Shown here: piece by piece, positions 1-8,325 of the stretch
Position numbering within the stretch: position 1 is the stretch's first letter
Layout: the number at the start of each line of letters is the position of its first letter
Assembly (NCBI RefSeq): GCF_029946185.1
Contig: NZ_JAQSEA010000279.1
Span: forward strand, 1 to 64,000
Reading direction: 5' to 3'
DNA length: 64,000 nt
DNA from: Prosthecobacter sp.
GTDB taxonomy: Bacteria; Verrucomicrobiota; Verrucomicrobiia; Verrucomicrobiales; Verrucomicrobiaceae
Program-made: the position numbers and the translations under genes
The notes under the pieces: generated by a model
The model's input: the letters and a program-made list of their open reading frames with translations, nothing else
What the model was told of the DNA's origin: nothing
Databases searched by the model: none

Positions 1-2
1 CC

Positions 3-1421
3 CCCTCCGTCCTCAGGCCCCTCTCCACCCCCCGCCTCTGCCTCGTCCCCGTCCTCCTCCTGGGGCTCGGCGCCTGCACCGTCGGGCCCGATTACAAGAA
101 GCCCGACACCACCGACATCACCCCCGCCACCTGGCGTTGGCAGCCCAGCGCCCCGCGCGATGACGCCCCCAAAGGCGACTGGTGGAAAGTCTTCCATGAC
201 AGCGAGCTCGACCGCCTGGAAGCCCTCGCCATCGCCGACAATCAAAACCTCCGCGCCGCCTACGCCCGCATCCAGCAGTCACGCGCCAATGCCCGCGCCG
301 CCGCCACCGACTGGTTCCCCAATTTCGAACTCAACTCACGCAACAAGCGCGAGCGCACCTCCGCCAATCTGCCCACGCCCGTCCCCGTCAACATCCCCTC
401 CTCGCAGATCAACACCTTCAGCCAGGCCCTCGACCTCAGCTACGAGATCGATCTCTGGGGCAAGGTCCGCCGTTCCTTTGAATCCGCCCGCGCTCAGTCA
501 GAATCCAGCGCTGCCGATTTCAACAACGTCCTCCTCACCCTCACCGGAGACGTCGCCGCCACCTACTTCCAGCTTCGTGCGCTGGATGCCGATCTCGCCT
601 CCCTGCGCCGCACCATCGCCCTGCGTGACAAGAGCCTCGGCATCATCCAGCAGCGCTTCACCGCCGGCACCATTCAGGAGACCGACCTCGCCCGCTCCAA
701 AACCGAAGTCGCCACCGCCAAGGCCGAACTCGCCGACATCAAACGCCAGCGTCAGGAAGCCTGCGACAATCTCTCCCTCCTCTGCGGCGTGCCCGCCACC
801 AACTTCCTCATGACCGAGCGCCCCCTGCGCGGCTCACCGCCCACCATCCCAGCCGGGCTTCCCGCCAGCATCCTCGAGCGCCGTCCCGATGTCGCCTCAG
901 CCGAGCGCCTCGTCGCCGCGCGCAATGCCGACATCGGCGTCGCCACCGCCGCCTACTTCCCCGCCATCAGCCTCACCGCCCAGGGCGGCTACCTCAGCAA
1001 AAACACCAGCGATCTCTTCACCGCAGACAGCCGCGTCTGGTCCTTCGGCCCCAGCCTCAGCCTGCCCATCACCGGCTTCGCCCTCATCCGCGCCAATGTG
1101 CGCCTCAAACGCGAAGCCCGTGAGGAAGCCATCGCCACCTATCGTCAGGCCGTGCTCACCGCCCTCAAAGACGTCGAGACCACCCTCGCCCAGACCCGCT
1201 ACCGCGCCGAGCAATCCGCCGCCCAAAACGAAGCCCTCGCCGCCGCCTCCCAAGCCGCCGATCTCACCCGCGCCCGCTACGACAGCGGCGCCACCGGCTA
1301 CATTGAATTCCTCGACGCCGAACGCACCCGCCTCCAAACCGAACGCCAGGCCAATCAAGTCACCGCCCAAAGATTCATCGCCACCGTGAAACTAGTCAAA
1401 GCCATGGGCGGCGGGTGGTGA
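3..1421 (+). CDS. RND-type efflux outer membrane lipoprotein (NodT/OprM family), 5' partial at window edge
   Basis: Frame 3 is open from the window edge and reads ...LLLGLGACTVGPDYKKPDTTDITPATW... (lipobox plus typical NodT N-terminus). It continues into the 789..1421 ORF, which has an OEP domain and ends ...QRFIATVKLVKAMGGGW. Confidence 0.93.
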   Translation, partial: PSVLRPLSTPRLCLVPVLLLGLGACTVGPDYKKPDTTDITPATWRWQPSAPRDDAPKGDWWKVFHDSELDRLEALAIADNQNLRAAYARIQQSRANARAAATDWFPNFELNSRNKRERTSANLPTPVPVNIPSSQINTFSQALDLSYEIDLWGKVRRSFESARAQSESSAADFNNVLLTLTGDVAATYFQLRALDADLASLRRTIALRDKSLGIIQQRFTAGTIQETDLARSKTEVATAKAELADIKRQRQEACDNLSLLCGVPATNFLMTERPLRGSPPTIPAGLPASILERRPDVASAERLVAARNADIGVATAAYFPAISLTAQGGYLSKNTSDLFTADSRVWSFGPSLSLPITGFALIRANVRLKREAREEAIATYRQAVLTALKDVETTLAQTRYRAEQSAAQNEALAAASQAADLTRARYDSGATGYIEFLDAERTRLQTERQANQVTAQRFIATVKLVKAMGGGW

Positions 1422-1440
1422 GGCTCAAGCGGCGAAGGTT

Positions 1441-1611
1441 GCTTTGGCAGGATTCACAGCATTTCAGAATTTCAGGATCATTTCTTCTGAAAGGCGGCTC
1501 TGCCGCTATGGGACCGATGTGTTTTGGACGGTTTAAAACCCTGCTTCTGCGTGTGCAGAGTTCTCCTGCTAAAATCCTGAAATTCCGTCATCTTGTTCTT
1601 CCTGTCGAAAT
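1441..1611 (-). repeat. Diverged, inverted copy of the 166-bp palindromic repeat found at 5242-5612
   Basis: The reverse complement reads ..gcagggttttaaaccgtccaaaacacat..ttcagaa..atcctg..aatcctgccaaagc. This parallels the core and arm of the 5242-5407 element. Confidence 0.65.
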
Positions 1612-1647
1612 TGGGGGCCATTCGTGCACGCCCTTTTTTTCAAAGTT

Positions 1648-3012
1648 TCAAATGAGCTCCTTGATGGGCTGCGCGCCGTTTTCGACGAGGTAGTGGGGGC
1701 GGCCTTTGTTGTCTGTGACGGTCGTGGTGTTCACGTCGATGCCGAGGTTGCGGTAGAGCGTGGCAAAGACTTCGGGGAAGGTGACGGGGCGGCTGTCGGC
1801 TTCGCCGCCGAGGCGATCGGTGGAGCCGATGACCTGGCCATTGGGCATGCCGCCTCCGGCGAGCAGGGCCATGGCCACGCGCGGCCAGTGGTCACGCCCC
1901 CCCTGCGGACTGATGATGGGAGTGCGGCCAAATTCTCCCCAGACGAGCACTGTGCAGTCTTTGTCGAGCCCGCGCTGGTGCAGGTCTTCGATGAGGGCGG
2001 TGATGCCTTGATCAAAGATGGGGAAGTCTTCGCGTTCGCGGGTGAAAATGTCATTGCCGGCTCCGCCATGCCAGTCCCACTTGCTGTAGTTCACGGTGAC
2101 GACGCGTGCTCCGGCCTCGACGAGGCGGCGTGCGGTGAGGAAGCTCTGCGGCACGCGCGGCGCACCGTTGCCGTCGATGCGTTTGACGGTGTCGCCGGTG
2201 CCATAGCGTGCGACGATGCGCGGGTCCTCTTTGGAGAGATCCAGCGCATCGGCGAGTTTGGATGAGGTAAGCACGCCCATGGCCTGCTGAGTGAAGGCAT
2301 CCATGCCCTCCATGCGACCGCTGGAATCCACATCACGGCGGAAGCGGTCGATGCTGGAGAGCAGGCGGGCGCGATCGGAGAGGCGGTCATAGGTGATGCC
2401 TTGCAGGGTGAGGTCTCCGCGGCTGGGGCCCGTGTGACGAAAGGCCGCATTGGCGGAGCCGAGCATGCCGGGGCCGGGCTCGTTGTAGGGGCCGTGGGTG
2501 CAGTCGTAGCACATGCTGACGAAGGGCGGGACGGCGGGATCAAGCCCTCCCTGCACCTTGCTCACCACGCTGCCGAACTGCGGCCATCCGCCCGGCGGTG
2601 CCACTCCGGTGGGCACATGGCCGGTGTAGCACTGGGCGGCGTCGTGACCAGCCTGCGCACCGACGAGCGAACGGATGATGGTGAACTTGTCCATCATCTT
2701 CGCCATGCGTGGGAAGAGCTCGCAGATTTCAATGCCGGGCACATTGGTGCCGATGGGCTTGTGCGGGCCCGCGACCTCCCTGGGCGCATTCGGTTTGAGA
2801 TCAAACATGTCCTGATGCGGCGGCCCGCCGACGAGGTAGATGAGAATGACCGACTTGTGCGAATTGCGAATGCCTGCCTGGGACTCAAGCGCGAGCAGCT
2901 TGGGCAAGGAGAGACCCACGGAGCCGAGCCCGCCGATCTTGAGGAAGTTCCGCCGCGACACACCGTCACAGAGCGGGCTGGCGTGATCCGATGGGGCGAG
3001 GATTTTGAGCAT
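1648..3012 (-). CDS. DUF1501 domain protein with twin-arginine-like signal
   Basis: ORF ending at 1648; likely start MLKILAPSD (3012) rather than 3096. SRRNFLKIGGLGSVGLSLPKLLALES signal and GGPPHQDMFDLKPNAP / VWGEFGRTPIISPQGGRDHWP motifs. Confidence 0.9.
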   Translation of the reverse strand: MLKILAPSDHASPLCDGVSRRNFLKIGGLGSVGLSLPKLLALESQAGIRNSHKSVILIYLVGGPPHQDMFDLKPNAPREVAGPHKPIGTNVPGIEICELFPRMAKMMDKFTIIRSLVGAQAGHDAAQCYTGHVPTGVAPPGGWPQFGSVVSKVQGGLDPAVPPFVSMCYDCTHGPYNEPGPGMLGSANAAFRHTGPSRGDLTLQGITYDRLSDRARLLSSIDRFRRDVDSSGRMEGMDAFTQQAMGVLTSSKLADALDLSKEDPRIVARYGTGDTVKRIDGNGAPRVPQSFLTARRLVEAGARVVTVNYSKWDWHGGAGNDIFTREREDFPIFDQGITALIEDLHQRGLDKDCTVLVWGEFGRTPIISPQGGRDHWPRVAMALLAGGGMPNGQVIGSTDRLGGEADSRPVTFPEVFATLYRNLGIDVNTTTVTDNKGRPHYLVENGAQPIKELI

Positions 3013-3414
3013 GAGGTGTGAGGGTTGCTTGCGACGCACTTGCGTTGTCCATCCTGGCGGGGTCGTTTGGAGCGCGGAAGGATACGCCGTGGCCAAGAAC
3101 TCTCTTTCTCAGGGGAGATGCTGCTGGAAAAGTGAGAACCGTGCGAGAGCACCCCGCGTGCACTGGGTGGATGAACGCATCTCGCATTCCTCCGGCATGC
3201 GGCCCTGAATGGGGCATTCATGTTCATGGTCCGGTGGTTCTCGCTGCGCGGTACCGCTTCACAACCGGCTCATCTCTCTGCTCCCTGCCGGGATCCCATG
3301 ACAGGCTTGACCAGCGTGATGAGGGAAGGCTGATCCTCCCCTTTGAGTGCGTCACACTATGACGCGAGCCTCACTGCCATGAGCCAGGCAGGCTGTATCC
3401 TATTATGAAATACT

Positions 3415-4830
3415 CTATCCAAACAGGCCCATGACCGGCTTGCCGGTGGAGAAGGGAGGGCGGGAGAGGCCGGTGTTCATGGTGAGATCGTTTAACGGCA
3501 CGCCCAGGGCATGGAGCACGGTGGCGTGGAGATCCTGCACAGTGACGGGATCGCTCACGGGAGCGGAGGCGGTTTTGTCAGACTCGCCGTAAACCGCGCC
3601 GCCGCGAATGCCGCAGCCGGCCACGATGGCGGAGAAGCACTTGGGCCAGTGCTGGCGTCCGGGAGGCCCCTGCGTGAGGATGATGGGCGTGCGCCCGAAT
3701 TCGCCGACGGCAACGACCAGCGTGTCCTCCAGCAGCCCGCGCTGCTTCAGATCAGTGAGCAGCGCGGAGAGCGCCTGATCGAGGCGTGGCAGGCAGAAGT
3801 TCATGCCGTAGGAGCCACCGCCGAAGGCGTTGCCCATGCCCATATTGCCGCCGTGCATGTCCCAGCTCGAACTCGGTGGGCCGCCGCCTTTTTCGTCCGA
3901 CGCGGCACCGACCCAGCCATTGACGGTGATGAAGCGCACGCCTGCCTCGACCATGCGCCGGGCGAGCAGGAGATTCTGGCCGAGCGGGTGCATGCCGTAG
4001 CGTTCGCGCACGGCCAGCGGCTCGCTCTTCAAATCAAACGCCTGCCGGCCTTCCGGGCGGGTCATGGAGTCGTAGGCTTTCTCGCGCAGTTCGTTCCAGT
4101 CCTTGCCCTGCGGATTGTCCGCGAGGAGCTGGGATTCCAGATCGGCGAGCAGCTTGCGCCGTTCCCACAAGCGCTCGGGATCGCCCATGTCATAGATCTC
4201 CGGCGGCTTGAAATTCGGCATGGCGGGATGGTTGGTCTCGGAGCCGATGAACACCGGCGCGTGCGCAGAGCCCAGATAGCCGCCGGAGCCGATGTTTGGC
4301 GCGCAGAAGACCGGCGGCCCCACGCATTTGATGAGCCAGGCATTGGAGACGAGGTTGTGCTCACTCGGCAGATGGCTGGCCACCACGGAGCCGAGGTAGG
4401 GGAGTCCGTCGGGCTCGCCCTGCTTCACGCGCTCGATCAACTGCCCGCTGAGCAGGTTGTGCATCGCGTCGAAGTGGTTGTTGATCGGCCCCGTGTGCGT
4501 CATTGAGCGGATGAGGCAGAACTGATCGGTCACCTTGGCCAGCATGGGGTGCAGCTCGCTCAAGTGCATGCCCGGGACCTTGGTGCGGATGGGTTTGTAG
4601 GGGCCGCGAATCTCCGACGGTGCGTCCGGCTTCAGATCCCAGGTATCGAGCTGGCTCGGCCCGCCGCACAGCAGCAGAAAGATGCAGCGCTTCTTGGAAG
4701 CCACCGCCCTGCCTGAGGCGTCCAGCTTGTCCTTGCCGACGACGAGTCCCGGGATGGCGAGGTTCAGAGCGCCGAGGCCACCGGCTTGAAGAAACCGGCG
4801 GCGCGAGGTCGGGAGGATATTCATAAACAA
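3415..4830 (-). CDS. DUF1501 domain protein with twin-arginine-like signal
   Basis: TSRRRFLQAGGLGALNLAIPGLVVG signal; CGGPSQLDTWDLKPDAPSEIRGPY and VGEFGRTPIILTQGPPGRQHWPKC motifs. Confidence 0.92.
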   Translation of the reverse strand: MFMNILPTSRRRFLQAGGLGALNLAIPGLVVGKDKLDASGRAVASKKRCIFLLLCGGPSQLDTWDLKPDAPSEIRGPYKPIRTKVPGMHLSELHPMLAKVTDQFCLIRSMTHTGPINNHFDAMHNLLSGQLIERVKQGEPDGLPYLGSVVASHLPSEHNLVSNAWLIKCVGPPVFCAPNIGSGGYLGSAHAPVFIGSETNHPAMPNFKPPEIYDMGDPERLWERRKLLADLESQLLADNPQGKDWNELREKAYDSMTRPEGRQAFDLKSEPLAVRERYGMHPLGQNLLLARRMVEAGVRFITVNGWVGAASDEKGGGPPSSSWDMHGGNMGMGNAFGGGSYGMNFCLPRLDQALSALLTDLKQRGLLEDTLVVAVGEFGRTPIILTQGPPGRQHWPKCFSAIVAGCGIRGGAVYGESDKTASAPVSDPVTVQDLHATVLHALGVPLNDLTMNTGLSRPPFSTGKPVMGLFG

Positions 4831-5077
4831 CAGGGGCTGGTAGGGACAAATGGAATGCCGCCGCAGGCAGCATGCCCCGTGCAGAGCCCAGGGCGGGATA
4901 GGTACGGTGCCACGCGCCGGGATTTCTCATCCCCGGCATGAAAGACCCAAGATGAGGGAAACCGCCCGCTTCGGGCAGCCTTGCCGCCGGAAAAGGGCGT
5001 TTGCGGGGCGCCGGGGCATACCGGCACCGGACGTGGCGAGTCTATAATAGAAGATACCATCAGATACGATGCCAGGC

Positions 5078-5185
5078 ATGAACCGCGCCCCCCGCCTGCA
5101 AACCGAACGCCAGGCCAATCAGGTGACTGCGCAGCGCTTCATCGCCACCGTCCGCCTCGTGAAAGCCATGGGCGGCGGGTGGTAA
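5078..5185 (+). pseudogene. Relic of the 3' end of a NodT-type efflux lipoprotein gene
   Basis: Reads MNRAPRLQTERQANQVTAQRFIATVRLVKAMGGGW*. Bases 5093-5185 align without gaps to 1329-1421 (about 78/93 identical by eye count; 29/30 residues identical). Confidence 0.85.
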
Positions 5186-5230
5186 AAGCCAACCGTAAAA
5201 CGAACTTCCAGATTCGTTGCCTCAGTGGTC

Positions 5231-5690
5231 ATGCGATGACTGTCTTTGACAGGATTAACAAAATTTCAGGATTTCAGGATTATGAAAAGATAACCCTGCA
5301 CTCGACGAAGCGGGTTTAAAACCACCCAAAACACATCCGAAGCATTGCAGCCCTTCAGAATAAAAAATCCTGCATAATTCTGGCATCTTGTTAATCCTGT
5401 CAAAAACGGCCACCCAACCACCCACCAACAGGGGCATGCGATGACTGTCTTTGACAGGATTAACAAAATTTCAGAATTCCAGGATTATGAAAAGATAACC
5501 CTGCACTCGACGAAGCGGGTTTAAAACCACCCAAAACACATCCGAAGCATTGCAGCCCTTCAGAATAAAAAATCCTGCATAATTCTGGCATCTTGTTAAT
5601 CCTGTCAAAAACGGCCACCAAACCACCTACCAACAGGGTCATGCGATGGCTGTCTTTGACAGGATTAAAAGGATGATAACAAGATGACTC
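5231..5690. repeat. Tandem repeat, 205-bp period, two full units plus a truncated third; each unit carries an imperfect ~50-bp inverted repeat
   Basis: atgcgatgactgtctttgacaggattaa recurs at 5231, 5436 and 5641 (spacing exactly 205). Units contain gtctttgacaggattaacaaaatt ... catcttgttaatcctgtcaaaaac inverted arms. Confidence 0.93.
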
Positions 5691-5732
5691 CGTAGAATTG
5701 GCTAACTCGTCTTTACCCCGCTCCCACCGCAC

Positions 5733-6617
5733 CTACCGCCCTGCCTTCGGCTTCATCAGCTCCCGCAAAATCAGATTCGGAAACCGCCGGCTCGGCGTGA
5801 TCGCATAGAAGCTCTCCTTGATCTGCGGAAACTTGTGCCGCTCCACCAGCTCCCCGCTCTCCAGCTCATCCTTCACCACCACTGGCGGCACCAGCGTCAC
5901 CCCGTGCGTCTCACGTGCCATCAGTCGCAGCATCGCCATGTCATCCACCTCTGCCGCGATGATCGGCCGCACGCCTGCCCGGTCCATCAGCACATCAAAG
6001 GCCACGCGCACACTGCTCTCCAGACTCGGCAGCACGATGGGTGTGTGCCTGAGGTCTTCAGGAAATTGAAACACCTTCCGCCCACGCGGCTTGTGACCCA
6101 CAAGACTCACAGGCTGCGAATCCAGCAGGTGGCTGTACCAGCCGGTTTCCGCGTCCCGTCTCACGGGCGTATTTGACAGCACGACGTCGAGCGTATGGGC
6201 CTGCAACTGCGCCAGCAGTTCGCGCAAACTGCCGGAATGAATGATGAGTTCAACGTCCTCCCGCGACACCAGCGGACGCAGAAAGTTGAATTGAAAGTTG
6301 CGTGAGAGCGTGGCCACGGCCCCGACGCGCAGAAAGCTGCGACTCCGCGACGCACGGTTCCGCATGAGGTCCGTAAGCTCCTCCCCGCTGCGAAAGATGC
6401 TGTGCGCATACTCGAGAGCGATGCGCCCCGCCTCAGTGAGCACCAGCGCTTTGTGCTTACGCTCAAACAGCGGCTGGCCCAGATTCTCCTCCAACTGCCG
6501 CAACTGCACGCTGAGTGCCGACTGCGAAAGCTTCAGGTGCTGCGCCGCGCGAGTGAGACTGCCCTCCGTGGCGATGGCGCGGAAGTAGCGCAGGTGGTGG
6601 TAGTTTAGAAAAGCCAT
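5733..6617 (-). CDS. LysR-family transcriptional regulator (NhaR-like)
   Basis: MAFLNYHHLRYFRAIATEGSLTRAAQHLKLSQSALSVQLRQLEENLGQPLFER HTH; divergent from the dabBA genes. ORF track start is 6653. Confidence 0.9.
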   Translation of the reverse strand: MAFLNYHHLRYFRAIATEGSLTRAAQHLKLSQSALSVQLRQLEENLGQPLFERKHKALVLTEAGRIALEYAHSIFRSGEELTDLMRNRASRSRSFLRVGAVATLSRNFQFNFLRPLVSREDVELIIHSGSLRELLAQLQAHTLDVVLSNTPVRRDAETGWYSHLLDSQPVSLVGHKPRGRKVFQFPEDLRHTPIVLPSLESSVRVAFDVLMDRAGVRPIIAAEVDDMAMLRLMARETHGVTLVPPVVVKDELESGELVERHKFPQIKESFYAITPSRRFPNLILRELMKPKAGR

Positions 6618-6656
6618 GGTCTCACATTTACCCAAACGAACGATGAATGACAAAAC

Positions 6657-8300
6657 ATGAATTGGAAAGAAGGGAACTTTTTCGGGATGAATGGCTCGCG
6701 CAAAGAATCCTCATCCGCATCCCCCATGTCTCCCGTCCTCGCACTCATTCCTCCGCAGATCATCACATCCCCCGGACTGCTCGCCCCGCTGGTGCTCGTC
6801 GTCGTCGCTTTTATCTATGGCACACTGGCACCGGGGCGGCAGGCGGCGATGAATGCTGCAAAGGCTGCGGTGGCCGGTTTGCTGGCGGCGGTGCTCGCTG
6901 CGCTCACCGTGCTCCTCACCGGTCCGGTGGAATTACTCCTGTTGGATCTGGGTGCGGTGAAGCTGGGTCTGTGCTTGGACGCGCTCTCGGTTCTCATGCT
7001 CGTTCTGGTGACCTTCCTCGGCATGGTGGTCACGCGCTACTCGGTGAACTACCTTGACGGCGATCCTGGTCAGGCGCGCTTCTCCAGCTGGCTTTGCCTC
7101 ACCATCTTCGCGGTCGCCATGCTGGTCGTGTCGGGAAATTTGCTCATGTTTGCCATCGCCTGGGTGGCGACGAGCATGAGCCTGCACAAGTTGCTGACCT
7201 TTTACCCGGAGCGGCCGGGTGCCATGCTGGCGGCAAAGAAGAAATTCCTCATCAGCCGGCTGGGTGACCTCTGCCTTCTGGTCGCCCTCGCGCTGGTGTG
7301 GCATGAGTTTGGCAGCTTCGAGTTTCGCGAAATCTTCGCCGCCGCCAAGGGTGTCACTGGACCTGCCATCTCCTGGATCTGCGGCCTGCTGGTGGCCGGT
7401 GCCTTGATGAAGTCCGCGCAGTTTCCCTTCCACTCCTGGCTGCCGGACACAATGGAAACGCCCACGCCTGTCTCCGCGCTCATGCACGCTGGCATCATCA
7501 ATGCGGGCGGCTTTCTGGTGGTGCGGCTCAGTCCGCTGCTCACTCAGTCGCCGGGTGCGCTGAATGCGCTGGCTCTCGTCGGTGCCTTCACCGCCCTCTT
7601 CGCCTCCGTCATCATGATGACGCAGACCAGCATCAAGCGCTCGCTGGCCTGGTCCACCGTCGCGCAGATGGGCTTCATGATGCTGCAATGCGGACTGGGT
7701 GCCTTCGCTCTCGCGATGCTCCACCTTGTCGCGCATTCACTCTACAAAGCGCATGCCTTTCTCAGCAGTGGCAGCATCGTCAACATCAGCAAGTCCGCCT
7801 GGACACCGTCGGGCAGGCCCGCTGCACACCCGGTCGTCGTGCTGAGTTCAGTCGTTGCGGCGCTGGCGGTCGGTTTCGGCATCGCGGCGGTGTTTGGGTT
7901 GGGAATCGATTCCGACCCGGGACACCTCCTGCTCGTAGCGGTCTTCATCATGGCCCTGGCGCACCTGCTCTGGACGCTCTGGAGCAGTTCACTGCGGACG
8001 GGCCTGCTGTTCTGGGGCCTGCTGATCATCACCGGTGCCACCGCCGCATGCTTCGCACTGCACAGCGGGTTCGAGCACCTGCTGGCCTCGGCGCTGCCGC
8101 AATACGCGCCGCTGCGCAGCGGATTCGAGCACGCAGTGCTGGCCTTCATCGGCCTGCTCTTCCTCGCCGTGCTCGTCTTTCAGTCACAGCTCCCGCTGTG
8201 GGCATCGCGGCCAGCCTTCGCACGACTCTACGTGCATGCCAGCAACGGCTTCTACCTCGGCACGCTCTTTGGCCGGCTCACCCGTAAAATCTCCGCCTGA
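6657..8300 (+). CDS. dabB: Proton-conducting membrane subunit DabB-like (NuoL/MrpA-type antiporter family)
   Basis: Polytopic membrane protein with GALMKSAQFPFHSWLPDTMETPTPVSALMHAGIINAGGFLVVRL; immediately followed by dabA. True start may be 6726 (MSPVLALIPP). Confidence 0.88.
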   Translation: MNWKEGNFFGMNGSRKESSSASPMSPVLALIPPQIITSPGLLAPLVLVVVAFIYGTLAPGRQAAMNAAKAAVAGLLAAVLAALTVLLTGPVELLLLDLGAVKLGLCLDALSVLMLVLVTFLGMVVTRYSVNYLDGDPGQARFSSWLCLTIFAVAMLVVSGNLLMFAIAWVATSMSLHKLLTFYPERPGAMLAAKKKFLISRLGDLCLLVALALVWHEFGSFEFREIFAAAKGVTGPAISWICGLLVAGALMKSAQFPFHSWLPDTMETPTPVSALMHAGIINAGGFLVVRLSPLLTQSPGALNALALVGAFTALFASVIMMTQTSIKRSLAWSTVAQMGFMMLQCGLGAFALAMLHLVAHSLYKAHAFLSSGSIVNISKSAWTPSGRPAAHPVVVLSSVVAALAVGFGIAAVFGLGIDSDPGHLLLVAVFIMALAHLLWTLWSSSLRTGLLFWGLLIITGATAACFALHSGFEHLLASALPQYAPLRSGFEHAVLAFIGLLFLAVLVFQSQLPLWASRPAFARLYVHASNGFYLGTLFGRLTRKISA

Positions 8301-8325
8301 CCTTTTAAACCACCCCCTCACGACC

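Noticed and set aside
160-813. 217-aa plus-strand ORF at the window start (Pro/Ser-rich)
   Set aside because: Alternate-frame artefact over the NodT efflux gene, whose real frame (frame 3) is open from the window edge.
5231-5690. Possible CRISPR array
   Set aside because: Period is 205 bp and the whole unit is repeated. There are no short repeats with unique spacers and no cas genes in the window.
5255-5732. Repeated small ORFs (MPLLVGGWVAVFDRINKMPELCRIFYSEGLQCFGCVLGG...) that could look like a duplicated peptide gene
   Set aside because: They are translations of the 205-bp palindromic repeat, with frames running through inverted arms and no sign of coding selection.
8035-8325. N-terminal extension of the DabA ORF
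   Set aside because: Lies inside dabB in another frame with low-complexity Ser/Pro/Arg content. The ATG at 8326 follows the dabB stop and fits DabA N-termini.
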